A DNA stretch of 56,119 bases from an uncultured Oscillospiraceae bacterium (GCA_934572465.1 CAKTLG010000011.1:1-56119); one strand, 5' to 3'. Shown: positions 1 to 8,440, numbered from the stretch's first letter. Made by a program: numbers and translations. The notes: generated by a model from the sequence alone, not told the origin.

Positions 1-377
1 GGGCCAGTGGGGCCGGTTGCGCCCGTTGCACCGGTAGCGCCGGTTAAGCCCTGCGGACCGGTCGGGCCGATCGCGCCGGCCTCGCCGGGAACACCCTGAA
101 TGCCCTGTACGCCTTGCGGGCCGGTGGGGCCGAGGGGGCCGGGGACACCCTGAATGCCCTGTACGCCCTGCGGGCCGGTCGGGCCGATGGGCCCCTGGGG
201 TCCCTGAGGCCCCTGAGGCCCAGTGGGGCCGACGGGAGGCGTCGGGGGATAGGGCGGATACGGCGGGAACGGCATGGGAGGCGGCGGAGGACAGGGCGGC
301 GGGCAGCTCTCTCTATTGCCGCAGCCGCAGCTATTCTGATAACGCTTGATGGGGATCACCCTCCTTGATAGGATCAT
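1..377 (-). CDS. Collagen-like Gly-X-Y repeat surface protein, 5' part
   Basis: The reading frame runs off the left edge, so only the first 125 codons are visible. The start is ATG at 377, preceded by AGGAGG nine bases upstream. After a short Cys-containing head ([10 protein letters not shown]) and a proline/tyrosine-rich stretch (residues ~24-46), the protein becomes an uninterrupted Gly-X-Y array ([27 protein letters not shown]) that continues past the window edge. Such proteins form collagen-like triple-helical filaments on the surface of Clostridia and on Bacillus spores. No signal peptide is visible, and the Cys/Pro-rich head resembles spore-surface collagen-like proteins more than wall-anchored ones; that placement is inference. 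Confidence 0.8.
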   Translation of the reverse strand, partial: MILSRRVIPIKRYQNSCGCGNRESCPPPCPPPPPMPFPPYPPYPPTPPVGPTGPQGPQGPQGPIGPTGPQGVQGIQGVPGPLGPTGPQGVQGIQGVPGEAGAIGPTGPQGLTGATGATGATGPTG

Positions 378-480
378 GGCAGGAAACCTCCTGCGCTCCA
401 TTCTATGCGCGCGGCCTGCGCATGTGCCGCGGGGAGAAGGGCGGCTTTGTGCACGATTTGTAAACGATCGGGGAAATTCC

Positions 481-509
481 TTGCATGAAAGCGGGGAATA
501 TGCTAACAT
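481..509 (+). promoter_or_regulatory. Sigma-A-type promoter
   Basis: TTGCAT (481-486), a 17-base spacer and TAACAT (504-509) lie 35 bases upstream of the SLH protein start at 544. Read from sequence only. Confidence 0.5.
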
Positions 510-543
510 AAGAAACATGTTTCACAAAACGGGAGTGAAGACG

Positions 544-1329
544 ATGCGAAAAAAACTGATCCTGATCCTCCTGCTCGCCGCGGCGCTGGTCGTGATGCTG
601 GTGCTGCGCGGCTGCGGAAAAAAGGACGATGCCGCCGACCGGCCGCAGGATACCCAGCAGACGCAGACGGGCGCGGCGGACAACGCGCAGCAGCCGCTGG
701 AGCCGCTCGGTACGCTGACAGCGAACGAAAACGGCGGCGTCGATATCGTCGTGACGGCGGAGGACGGCACTGTGAAGACCTACACGTACACCGACGTGTC
801 GGCGGACGCCTGGTACGCCGAGGCGGTCGACTACGTGGTCTCGACGGGCGTGATGAGCGGCGACGACACGCAGAAGCTCTTTCAGCCGGAGTACGGCGTG
901 GAGCGCGCGAAGTTCGCGGTGATCGTCTACCGCTTTGCCGGCGGCGAGCCCGCTGAGGGCAGAGCGTCGTTCAGCGATCTGTCGGAGGACGAGTGGTACT
1001 ATGATTATGTCAACTGGATGGTGCAGCAGAAGCTGATGGGCGGCACGGACGGCGGCGCATTCCGACCCGACGATTTCCTCTCCTGCGAGCAGGCGATCAT
1101 CGTGCTCTACCGTCTGGCGGGCGAGCCGGAGATCAAGGGCACGCTGGAGGACTATCCCTACGCGCCCAAGGTATCCGACAGCGGACGCGACGCGGTGACG
1201 TGGGCGTGGAACAGCGGCCTTATCACCGAGAAGGAGTGCGTCTGGTACCCGACGCAGGCGGTGAGCCGTGCGCAGGTGGCGCTGCTCCTGATGCGCTACG
1301 ACGCGCTGATCGGCATGAGCGCGGCATGA
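544..1329 (+). CDS. Membrane-anchored protein with three SLH motifs
   Basis: 261 residues. ATG at 544 is chosen because it follows GGAGTGAAG and begins a Lys-rich start with a hydrophobic segment (residues ~5-22) ending LRGC, which is close to a lipobox although Arg at -2 is unusual, so an uncleaved signal anchor is an alternative. A Gln/Thr/Asp-rich linker (~25-60) follows. Three SLH-type motifs then occupy ~80-135, ~140-195 and ~200-258 (YTDVSADAWYAEAV, FSDLSEDEWYYDYV, VTWAWNSGLI). SLH motifs bind pyruvylated secondary wall polymers and hold proteins at the cell surface. Here they make up nearly the whole exported part, so the protein has no visible enzymatic domain. It is a single-gene unit with its own promoter and terminator. 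Confidence 0.8.
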   Translation: MRKKLILILLLAAALVVMLVLRGCGKKDDAADRPQDTQQTQTGAADNAQQPLEPLGTLTANENGGVDIVVTAEDGTVKTYTYTDVSADAWYAEAVDYVVSTGVMSGDDTQKLFQPEYGVERAKFAVIVYRFAGGEPAEGRASFSDLSEDEWYYDYVNWMVQQKLMGGTDGGAFRPDDFLSCEQAIIVLYRLAGEPEIKGTLEDYPYAPKVSDSGRDAVTWAWNSGLITEKECVWYPTQAVSRAQVALLLMRYDALIGMSAA

Positions 1330-1342
1330 CGCGGAAAACGAG

Positions 1343-1376
1343 AAAAGCAGACCGGTTATGACCGGTCTGCTTTTTT
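1343..1376 (+). terminator. Intrinsic terminator after SLH protein
   Basis: The inverted repeat GCAGACCGGT / ACCGGTCTGC with loop TATG is followed by six T. Confidence 0.9.
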
Positions 1377-1503
1377 GTCGGTGCGGGCGGCGGGGGCGGC
1401 TCAGCGCCCTATGGCGCGGGGATCTGAAGGGGGACGTCGTTTCGGCGAAGAAGATGCGGCCTCCCTCAGAGCAGGGCCCCTGATGGATCGGCCATAGGCC
1501 AGC

Positions 1504-2040
1504 TCATTCCCCGAACAGCTCCTGCGCTTCGAGCTGCAATAGCTTGCTGACCTCCATGGCGATGTCGTTGAGCGTGCAGTCCAGATCGCCGCGGAACCAT
1601 TGCTGGTACAGATTCACGATGCCGCCGGCAAAGTAGCAGATACGCAGGCTGACCATTTTGGAATGGCGCATATCGTCAGGAATGTCGCTGTCGTTTATCA
1701 TGTGGTCAGTGAACACCTTTTTCAGCTTTTCCATAAATATCTCGGAGCCGTTGGCGCGCACCAGCGTGCGGTAGAAATCCGTATCCTCCTCCAGATACCG
1801 GCTGAGCTTGAGCAGCAGCGGGGCCGGATTGCGGAAGAAGCTGGTATAGCGAAACTCCTCCAGCACCGCCAGCATCTTTGCGATGATCTCGTTTTCAATT
1901 TCCTCTGTCACGCCGCGCACGTCGGGATAGTGCGCGTAAAAGGTCGCCCGATTCAGGTCGGCCTGCTTGACGATGTCTGTTACTGTGATCCTGGACAGAT
2001 CCTTTTCTTTCAAAAGCTGTGTGTAGGCCTCACGGATCAT
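1504..2040 (-). CDS. TetR/AcrR family transcriptional regulator
   Basis: 178 residues. The N-terminal helix-turn-helix is clear: ITVTDIVKQADLNRATFYAHY at about residues 18-38 is the classic TetR recognition region, followed by an all-helical ligand domain. The first ATG (2040) gives MIREAYTQLL, but the frame upstream still reads YKSRR, which is what TetR proteins normally have just before this point (KSRRMIREAY). The usual start therefore seems to be missing or hidden, and no ATG, GTG or TTG is available upstream. Its start lies only 14 bases from that of the divergent oleate hydratase, the obvious candidate target. No ligand can be inferred. Confidence 0.8.
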   Translation of the reverse strand: MIREAYTQLLKEKDLSRITVTDIVKQADLNRATFYAHYPDVRGVTEEIENEIIAKMLAVLEEFRYTSFFRNPAPLLLKLSRYLEEDTDFYRTLVRANGSEIFMEKLKKVFTDHMINDSDIPDDMRHSKMVSLRICYFAGGIVNLYQQWFRGDLDCTLNDIAMEVSKLLQLEAQELFGE

Positions 2041-2054
2041 CCGCCGTGATTTGT

Positions 2055-3812
2055 ATGAGAAACTATGATCGTGTTCACCCCCGCAAGCCGGAGGGCATTG
2101 AGGAAGGAAAAGCTTATATCGTCGGCGGCGGTATCGCGGGGCTTTCCGCGGCGGCGTTCCTTGTCCGTGACGCGCAGATGCCCGGCAGGAACATCACCGT
2201 TTATGACCAGCTCCCCGTGTTCGGCGGTTCTATGGATTGCGCCGGAGCATCGGAGACCGGCTATGTCTCCCGCGGCGAGCGCGAGCTGGAGCCGTACATG
2301 GAGTGTTTGTGGGATCTGTTCGGCAGCATCCCCTCCCTCTATGAAGAAGGCCGCACCGTGCTGGATGAGACCCGCGAGTGCAACAAGAACTGGGAGATCG
2401 ACTCCAAGCACCGCCTGTGGGAGCAGGGCTTCAAGGCACATGATGAATCCACGATGGGCGTCACGCCGGAGATCCAGGAGCAGATGATCAAAATGATGCT
2501 GACGGAGGAAGATCAGCTCGAGGATGTGACCGTCGAGCAGTGGTTCAGCCCTGCGTTCTTCCAGAGCCAGCTCTGGTACTACTGGAGCTCCATGCTGGCG
2601 TTCCAGCCCTATCACAGCCTGATCGAGATGCGCCGCTACGCCGTGCGCTTCATGCACCAGCTTCATCTCATCAAGAGCCTGCGCGGTATCCTGCGCACCA
2701 AGTACGACCAGTACAACAGCCTGATCCGGCCGCTGGAAAAATATCTTGCCGACCACGGTGTGAACTTCGTTTCCGGCGCGACGGTCACGGATATGGACAT
2801 CAGGATCGAGGGCAGCGACAAGACGGTGACGGCGCTGCATATCGGCGAGGGCAGCGATGCGCAGATCGTTCCCGTGGCGGAAAAGGACCTTGTGTTCTTC
2901 ACCAACGGCTCCATGACCCAGAATTCCACGCAGGGCAGCATGACCGAGGCCCCCGTCATGAACCGCGACGCCGTACACAAGGGCTGCTTCTCCCTGTGGG
3001 AAAAGCTGGCTGCCAAGTGTCCGGAGTACGGTCATCCCGAAAAGTTTGCATTCGATCCCGACAAGAGCAATTTCGTCTCCTGCTCCGTGACGGTGCACGA
3101 CTATCCGCAGTTCTTTGAGTATCTCGCCGAAAAGACCGGCAACCCCACCGGCAAGGGCGGCTGCTCCACCTTTGTGGACGCGCCGTGGTTCATCAACTAC
3201 AATGTGCCGCTCCAGCCCGTGGCGCCCGATCAGCCGGAGAATGTCCAGTTCATGTGGTTCTACGGCCTGCACGCGGGCAACTGCGGTGCCTACGTGAAAA
3301 AGCCCATGACGGAGTGCTCCGGCGAGGAGATCATGCGCGAGTTCCTGTACTACTGCGGCCTTGAGGACAAGATCGACGAGATCATGCCACATATCACCGC
3401 CATCCCCGTGGTCATGCCCTATATCACGAGCCAGTTCATGCCCCGCAAGCTGAAAGACCGCCCCGAGGTCATCCCCGCCGGTAACAGGAACCTTGCGTTC
3501 ATCGGCCAGTTCGTCGAGCTGGAGGGCGATGTGGTGTTCACCGTGGAGACTTCCGTCCGCACGGCCATGATCGCTGTCTATCGCCTGCTGCACCTTGACC
3601 GCCCCATCACGCCGCTGTTCCAGGGCCAGTACGATATCCGCATGGTCAACGTGGCGCTCAAGACGCTGCTGGGCAAGGATAAGATCGAGGTCAGCGACCT
3701 GCCGAAAGTCAATCCGCTCAAGCTCCCGCAGACCATGCACGAGATCGTGGAGGCCATCAATCAGATCCCGTCCGTGCCGGAGTACTATTCCGAGCGGAAG
3801 GAGAATCTGTAA
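2055..3812 (+). CDS. ohyA: Oleate hydratase (FAD-dependent fatty acid double-bond hydratase)
   Basis: 585 residues, the usual length of this family. ATG at 2055 starts MRNYDRVHPRKPEGI, which matches the conserved beginning of clostridial oleate hydratases; an earlier in-frame ATG at 2019 lies inside the divergent regulator. The FAD-binding Rossmann motif GGGIAG is at residues 24-29, followed by the family block GERELEPYMECLWDLF. The family adds water to the cis-9 double bond of oleic acid to give 10-hydroxystearic acid, using FAD structurally rather than as a redox carrier; in gut bacteria this detoxifies unsaturated fatty acids. No convincing ribosome binding site precedes the start. A terminator follows at once, so it is monocistronic. 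Confidence 0.92.
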   Translation: MRNYDRVHPRKPEGIEEGKAYIVGGGIAGLSAAAFLVRDAQMPGRNITVYDQLPVFGGSMDCAGASETGYVSRGERELEPYMECLWDLFGSIPSLYEEGRTVLDETRECNKNWEIDSKHRLWEQGFKAHDESTMGVTPEIQEQMIKMMLTEEDQLEDVTVEQWFSPAFFQSQLWYYWSSMLAFQPYHSLIEMRRYAVRFMHQLHLIKSLRGILRTKYDQYNSLIRPLEKYLADHGVNFVSGATVTDMDIRIEGSDKTVTALHIGEGSDAQIVPVAEKDLVFFTNGSMTQNSTQGSMTEAPVMNRDAVHKGCFSLWEKLAAKCPEYGHPEKFAFDPDKSNFVSCSVTVHDYPQFFEYLAEKTGNPTGKGGCSTFVDAPWFINYNVPLQPVAPDQPENVQFMWFYGLHAGNCGAYVKKPMTECSGEEIMREFLYYCGLEDKIDEIMPHITAIPVVMPYITSQFMPRKLKDRPEVIPAGNRNLAFIGQFVELEGDVVFTVETSVRTAMIAVYRLLHLDRPITPLFQGQYDIRMVNVALKTLLGKDKIEVSDLPKVNPLKLPQTMHEIVEAINQIPSVPEYYSERKENL

Positions 3813-3848
3813 CTCACCGGCGGAGCCAGGAGCCATAAAAGCATAGCG

Positions 3849-3896
3849 TGCGCCCAGCCATCAAGCAGACCGCTTGGCGGCTGGGCGCTGTTTTAT
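3849..3896 (+). terminator. Intrinsic terminator after ohyA
   Basis: GCGCCCAGCC (3850-3859) pairs with GGCTGGGCGC (3879-3888), followed by TGTTTTAT. Confidence 0.8.
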
Positions 3897-4061
3897 AGGG
3901 GGCTCTGCTCCGACCTGAAATCTGAAAGTCATTTGCCCATCGGCATGGACGGGCACGGCTGCGATTGTGGTCAGCCGTAGTTTTTTCTCAAACTTGACGG
4001 GAGTGTCCAGTTCCTGCGCCTCGAAATGAAGCCCCCCTGAAGGATCCAGCCTGAGGTCCAC
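3861..4061 (-). CDS. Short open frame of unknown origin, probably a remnant
   Basis: 66 codons from GTG at 4061 with a stop codon directly upstream and no ribosome binding site. The composition (HFEAQELDTPVKFEKKL, then PVHADGQMTFRFQVGAEPP) looks like real protein rather than a shadow, suggesting the tail of a larger gene whose 5' part is gone. Its 3' end overlaps the terminator of ohyA. I do not recognise the family. The rest of the gap from 3897 to 4237 shows no other gene. Confidence 0.2.
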   Translation of the reverse strand: MDLRLDPSGGLHFEAQELDTPVKFEKKLRLTTIAAVPVHADGQMTFRFQVGAEPPIKQRPAAKRSA

Positions 4062-4237
4062 TCATATGTCGAAACAGCTGAAAGACCTTATTTTAAGCGG
4101 TTTTCAGGCATAAAGCAGATCAACCGTAATTTTGATAGAAAATCGTTAAGTGGGGCAGCTCTGGTTCAGAGAGGGTACAGTTCTCAATTTGGGTGGGTGC
4201 AGTATTATTGGGTACTTGTATCATCCTGCATTGCCGC

Positions 4238-5557
4238 TCAATCCTTTTCAAACTTCACGCCGCCCTGTTCGGAACGCTTGGTGATCACCATCGCGGAGAC
4301 AAAGGTGATCGCCTCCGCAATTCCCACGGTGAACCAGAGAAGTGCGCTGTTTGCGAGGAAAGACAGCGCCACCACGCACAGCGGTGTAAAAATCAGACCG
4401 CGCAGCACATTGACCGCGACAGCCTCTTTGGTGCGTTTCGTGGAATAGAGATAGGCGGACAGGACCGTATTCACCGACGCAAACAGGAATGCCCAGCAAT
4501 ACTGCGGGATCGCGAAAACTGCCAGCTCCGTAGCTGCCGCGTCCGCGCCGAACATCTGACAGATCGGTCGATCCAGCAGCATAATCGCCGCATAGACAAC
4601 GGCGCTTCCGATAAAGCTGACGATCATGCCCCAACGCTTGAAATAGCGCAGATCATCGGCGTTTTTATCGCCGTAACTCTATCCGAACAGCGGCTGCATC
4701 CCCTCGGACACGCCGATAAACACGGCATAGGCAAAGGCTACCACATAGCTGATGACCGAGTAGGCGTTGACGCTGCCCTCCGGCAGAAAACGGATGATCA
4801 CAAGGTTCATGCAGAACACCGTGATCGGCGTTGCGAGCTGGGAGAGCATTTCAGGGAAGCCGCGCTTGAGGACTTTCCGCATCAGCTTCCCATCCATTTG
4901 GAAGCGGGCAAAGTGCAGATGCCCGCGCTTCATCAGGAAGTGAACGGCAACGATGAGCATACCGACTGTCTGCGAGATGCCCGTCGCAATGACAGCACCG
5001 GCGAGTCCCTGCTTTAGCGGAAACACAAACAGCCAGTCGAGGAAAATGTTCAAAGCGGTACTGACGATGGTGGAAACCATGACGAACACGGGAGCGCCAT
5101 CGTTCCGCCCAAAGCCCTGCAGGGTGGCGGCAAGGGCGGAGGGGATCGTAAAGGCGGTATACCAGAACAGGTAATCGCAGACCATTTCCACGTAGACGCC
5201 GCTTGCGCCCAGCAGCATAGCGAGCGGTTTCGTAAACACGGTACCTACCACGGTAAAGAGTGCCGCGACAACGAGCGCTGCGGCAGCGGCGTGCAGAAAG
5301 GACTGGTTTGCGCCCTCATAGTCCTTCCGCCCCATGCGGATGGCGGTGATGGTCACGCCGCCGATGGTGGTCAGCATAAATACCGCGCCGATCACCATAA
5401 CAAGCGGCTGTGCGAGATTGACGGCGCCCAGCGCGTCGGTTCCTACACCGCGACCGACAAAAATACCGTCCACGATGGTGAACAGGAAAAAAGCGCATTG
5501 GCTCAAAACCGTGGGCAGAACATATTTTAAGATGGTTTTTGCTCTGGATCCTTTCAT
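4238..5557 (-). pseudogene. MATE family multidrug efflux transporter interrupted by an in-frame TAG
   Basis: From ATG 5557 (GGGAGG upstream) the frame encodes MKGSRAKTILKYVLP and a typical MATE N-lobe with many membrane helices (TIVDGIFVGRGVGTDALGAVN, GFGRNDGAP). At 4681-4679 it meets TAG within MQPLFG-stop-SYGDKN, a site where MATE proteins normally have Gln (QPLFGQSYG). One C-to-T change of CAG explains it. Beyond the stop the same frame continues for 146 codons to a normal end at 4238, so total length (438 sense codons) is family-typical. TAG is used as an ordinary stop elsewhere here (gltS), so recoding is unlikely; a recent nonsense mutation or sequencing error fits best. MATE proteins export cationic drugs using Na+ or H+. 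It overlaps the upstream MarR gene by ATGA. Confidence 0.85.
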
Positions 5558-6033
5558 TCCGGCTGCCCTCCCTGTTCCGGAATGGAATCCAGCACGCGCT
5601 TTTCTTCGCTTTTCAGGTAATCGATATGCCGCCGGAACAGCGACAGATACTGCTCCCGTTCTTCCTCGTTGAAGCACAGGAATGCGTTCTTCTCTATTTC
5701 ATCCGCTTTGTTGATCGTATTTGCAACAAAAGATTGTCCGCGCTCAGTCAGTAAAATGGCCTTGCGGTTTCTGGTGCCGGGGATGACCTGCAGCTCCACC
5801 AGCCCGTCCCTGCGCAGATTGTTGATCGCTGAATGGATGGTCTGCACAGGGAAAAAGAAATCGCTGCACAAATCATTCTGCGTCACCGGTTCCTCAGAAT
5901 GGGCGATCGCATACAGCACCCAAAAGGTGGTGTCGGTCATGCCCAGTTTCGATGCAAGCCTGCTGTAAATATGGTCGCTCTCTTTATACAGGCGGTTCAG
6001 CACCTGCAGCTGCTGTTGTAATTGGGCGTTCAT
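5554..6033 (-). CDS. MarR family transcriptional regulator
   Basis: 159 residues from ATG 6033, chosen because AGGAGG lies six bases upstream; a longer in-frame start would read through the promoter. The winged helix-turn-helix covers about residues 30-110 (VTQNDLCSDFFFPVQTIHSAINNLRRDGLV, then a wing around GTRNRKAILLTERG), flanked by dimerisation helices. MarR proteins repress efflux genes until a ligand releases them from a palindromic operator. This gene shares ATGA with the MATE transporter, so the two are translationally coupled, and a long inverted repeat covers the promoter in front, fitting autoregulation. Confidence 0.88.
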   Translation of the reverse strand: MNAQLQQQLQVLNRLYKESDHIYSRLASKLGMTDTTFWVLYAIAHSEEPVTQNDLCSDFFFPVQTIHSAINNLRRDGLVELQVIPGTRNRKAILLTERGQSFVANTINKADEIEKNAFLCFNEEEREQYLSLFRRHIDYLKSEEKRVLDSIPEQGGQPE

Positions 6034-6045
6034 CGTAGTCCTCCT

Positions 6046-6099
6046 GACAAGTTTCTGAAATCGTAAACATAATATATTCTGAAATCGGAAACTTGTCAA
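6046..6099 (-). promoter_or_regulatory. Promoter inside a MarR-type inverted repeat
   Basis: Reading the minus strand, TTGACA (6099-6094), 17 bases, TATATT (6076-6071) form a near-consensus promoter. It is framed by a perfect 10-bp inverted repeat, GACAAGTTTC at 6046-6055 and GAAACTTGTC at 6088-6097. A second repeated element, TGAAATCG, occurs at 6056 and 6080. One arm covers the -35 box, the other the region downstream of the start site, as expected of an autorepressed marR operator. Confidence 0.75.
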
Positions 6100-6323
6100 T
6101 GGGCTTCACAGAAAAGTTACAAAAGTTTTTACCCCAGACCTATCATAGCTGTGGAAGCAGCAGGTGTCTGCACGCTGAAGGAACCATAAATGTGTTGTCA
6201 ATATAAGCATTTAACAGACAACATCTATTTATTTTCCGCTTGATCGCCTGGAGTCAAAATAAAAAATACCGGCACGACTCAATTAGCAAATTAAAGTCTC
6301 ACCCCACATGCTTAAACGTTCGG
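6100..6323. other. Intergenic stretch without a gene
   Basis: About 220 AT-richer bases between the marR promoter and the tRNA-Leu terminator. I see no open frame with a ribosome binding site and no strong hairpin. Confidence 0.5.
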
Positions 6324-6367
6324 TAAAAAGAAGTCACCAGACAATCATTGGAATAGTCTGGTGACCT
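6324..6367 (-). terminator. Terminator of tRNA-Leu
   Basis: GTCACCAGAC (6333-6342) pairs with GTCTGGTGAC (6356-6365); on the minus strand the stem is followed by a T-rich run. Confidence 0.85.
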
Positions 6368-6370
6368 CTT

Positions 6371-6455
6371 TGGTGCGGGCATGGGGACTCGAACCCCAAC
6401 GCCTTGCGGCACGAGAACCTAAATCTCGCATGTCTGCCAATTTCATCATGCCCGC
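6371..6455 (-). tRNA. tRNA-Leu (anticodon UAG)
   Basis: On the minus strand the acceptor stem GCGGGCA pairs with TGCCCGC, the anticodon stem CGAGA / TCTCG encloses loop TTTAGGT (anticodon TAG), a long variable arm follows as in type II tRNAs, the T arm contains GTTCGAGTC, and CCA is encoded (6373-6371). No downstream integrase is associated with this tRNA. Confidence 0.95.
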
Positions 6456-6590
6456 AGATATGAGCGGCAGAGTTACCTGTCGCTATTTTGCCCTCTGATT
6501 TTTACACGGCGAGGGAGCCGAGACGGAGCATGGCGCTTGACCCGCGTTATAAAAACAGGATGAACCCGCTTTTACCAGATAAGGAGAGGA

Positions 6591-7235
6591 TCATCCGATC
6601 AGACCGGAGAATAAGGCCGTTTGCTCAATTTTCATAATGACGTGAGAGATCATATCGATCACATCGGCAAGGACGAACTGCTTATATCGGTCTGAGAGCT
6701 GTTCCCATTCGTTGTGAACGAATCGGTTCCGGATCCTGCGGACGGAATCATAATACGTCAATTCGTCCGCAAGCTCATGCTGCAAGTCTGTCCCGCAGCA
6801 TTTGCCTATTTGAGCAATATAGTCGGAAACCTTTGGATTTCTTACCTTTTTCCATTCGGAGGCCGTGCCGGCCTCGTCTGAAAACCAGCTCGTGATCTCG
6901 TTCAGCGTTGATTCAAAAAATGCCAGCAGGAGAGACAAAAGAGTGCATTTGTTTATATCCTGATAGAGAAATTGCCAGGATAGAAACTTGTAATACCCCC
7001 AGGACGAGGGAGCGTCCAGATCAACGTCTGCAATGTCGAACGGTTCAAATTCCGCCACCTTCGCCTTCAGGCAGGTGAGAAGATAAAGGCAGTAGTCATT
7101 GATCTCGGATAGCTGCGATTCAAACTTGACAAAGGGGAAGATCGAGCTTTGGGCTGTGAAGAGCAAATAACCAGCCGACCCTTCAAAATGCTCGATAGAG
7201 TCGCTTTCTACCAATCGTTCCAGCGTGTCGTTCAT
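6591..7235 (-). CDS. Uncharacterised HEPN-like protein
   Basis: 214 residues, mostly alpha-helical. Near the C-terminus it has RIRNRFVHNEW (residues ~177-187), which contains the R-x4-H signature of HEPN domains, many of which are metal-independent RNases in toxin-antitoxin or defence systems; others are non-catalytic. A helical block LLSLLLAFFESTLNEI at ~100-115 fits the family, where a conserved helix precedes the RxxxxH helix. No nucleotidyltransferase (MNT) partner is adjacent; it sits alone between tRNA-Leu and an unrelated gene. Only a weak ribosome binding site precedes ATG 7235. Base composition is more AT-rich than the neighbouring genes, consistent with recent acquisition. Activity is unknown. 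Confidence 0.6.
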   Translation of the reverse strand: MNDTLERLVESDSIEHFEGSAGYLLFTAQSSIFPFVKFESQLSEINDYCLYLLTCLKAKVAEFEPFDIADVDLDAPSSWGYYKFLSWQFLYQDINKCTLLSLLLAFFESTLNEITSWFSDEAGTASEWKKVRNPKVSDYIAQIGKCCGTDLQHELADELTYYDSVRRIRNRFVHNEWEQLSDRYKQFVLADVIDMISHVIMKIEQTALFSGLIG

Positions 7236-7415
7236 ATATCAAAAACCTGCGCCGATGCGACTTATCATAAAGTCTGCATGGCAGCCGATCCCATCCTGTC
7301 CGTATATACCTCTACTATATCACATCTTGCCGGCGGCGGCAAGGAGAAAATTCGTTGCAATGCGCGGCGCGGCGGGGTATAATGGCGAAAACCGGCAACA
7401 AGGGAGGGATGTGCC

Positions 7416-8357
7416 GTGCAGACTGCCTGTCCGGACTATTATCCGCAGTTCCGCTGCATTGCGGAGCGCTGCCGCCACAACTGCTGCATCGGCTGGGAGA
7501 TCGATGTGGACGAGGACACGCTGGCAGCGTACCGTGCCGTCGGCGGCGCGATGGGCGATCGGCTTGCGAAAAGCATCGCGCTCGACGGCGATGCGCCGCA
7601 CTTCATCCTCGGCGAGCGGGAGCGCTGCCCATTTTTGAACGATAAAAACCTCTGTGACCTGATCCTGTACGGCGGGGAGGATATGCTCTGCCAGATCTGC
7701 ACCGACCATCCGCGCTACCGCGGCTTTTTCTCCGCGCGCACGGAGATCGGCGTGGGCCTCTGCTGCGAGGAGGCTGCGCGGCTCATTTTGACGAAGCCGG
7801 AAAAAACGGCGCTGCTCGTGACCGGCGAGGGAACGCTCGGGGAGGAAGAGAATGCGCTGCTTGCGCTGCGCGGGCGGCTTTTCGCCCTTGCGCAGAACAG
7901 GGAGGAGCCGATCGAGCGGCGGATGGAGAAAATTCTATTGGCCTGCGGCGCGCAGATCCCGGATATCCCGCTTGCGCAGTGGGCGGCATTCTATCTCTCG
8001 CTCGAGCGGATGGACGAGGCGTGGACGGCTGTTCTCGAGTCGCTGCGCGCACACGCCGGCGAGCTGCCGCTCGATGCCTTTGCCGCGTATATGCGCCCGC
8101 GCGAGACGGAGTACGAGCAGCTGCTCGTCTACTTTCTCTACCGCCATGTGCCGGCGGCGCTCGACGACGGGGATGTGGGCGGCAAGGCGGCGTTCGCCGT
8201 GCTGTCCGTCCGGCTGCTTTCTGCGCTCGGCGCGCTGCATTATCTGCTGCACGGAGAGTTTACGGTGGAAGACCAGATCGAGCTGTGCCGGCTCTACAGC
8301 GCGGAGGTCGAGTATTCCGACGATAACCTGAACGCGCTGTTTGACGCGCTGGCGTGA
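7416..8357 (+). CDS. FliB-like (flagellin lysine-N-methylase family) Cys-rich protein
   Basis: 313 residues from GTG 7416, seven bases after AGGGAGGG. The N-terminal third carries the family cysteines: YYPQFRCIAERCRHNCCIGW, then RCPFLNDKNLCDLI, MLCQICTDHPR and GLCCEEAARL, a spacing that suggests an Fe-S cluster or zinc site. The family is named after Salmonella FliB, which methylates lysines of flagellin, but most clostridial members lie in genomes or loci without an obvious flagellin target, and none is present here. Function in this organism is therefore open. It is monocistronic, with a strong terminator directly after. Confidence 0.75.
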   Translation: MQTACPDYYPQFRCIAERCRHNCCIGWEIDVDEDTLAAYRAVGGAMGDRLAKSIALDGDAPHFILGERERCPFLNDKNLCDLILYGGEDMLCQICTDHPRYRGFFSARTEIGVGLCCEEAARLILTKPEKTALLVTGEGTLGEEENALLALRGRLFALAQNREEPIERRMEKILLACGAQIPDIPLAQWAAFYLSLERMDEAWTAVLESLRAHAGELPLDAFAAYMRPRETEYEQLLVYFLYRHVPAALDDGDVGGKAAFAVLSVRLLSALGALHYLLHGEFTVEDQIELCRLYSAEVEYSDDNLNALFDALA

Positions 8358-8362
8358 AGCGG

Positions 8363-8401
8363 TCCCGCGCCCCTTTATTATCGGGGACGCGGGATTTTTT
8401 G
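8363..8401 (+). terminator. Intrinsic terminator after FliB-like gene
   Basis: TCCCGCGCCCC pairs imperfectly with GGGGACGCGGGA and is followed by six T. Confidence 0.85.
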
Positions 8402-8411
8402 CGCGCCGAGG

Positions 8412-8440
8412 TTGATTCTTATGTAAACCTGTGGTATACT
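8412..8440 (+). promoter_or_regulatory. Sigma-A-type promoter of the dual muramidase gene
   Basis: TTGATT (8412-8417), 17 bases, TATACT (8435-8440), followed by a ~65-base leader and AAAGGAG before the start at 8508. Confidence 0.75.

Noticed and set aside
1..330. Tandem repeat that might be a CRISPR or minisatellite
   Set aside because: The period follows Gly-X-Y codons and the repeats vary at synonymous positions; it is coding collagen-like sequence. No CRISPR array is seen anywhere in the window.
4238..4627. Separate small membrane protein downstream of the MATE stop
   Set aside because: It is in frame with and completes the MATE C-lobe; no ribosome binding site precedes the internal ATG, so it was merged into one interrupted gene.
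4679..4681. Genome-wide TAG reassignment
   Set aside because: TAG terminates gltS at 17631-17633 and the shifted frame of the second integrase, so TAG acts as a stop in this organism.
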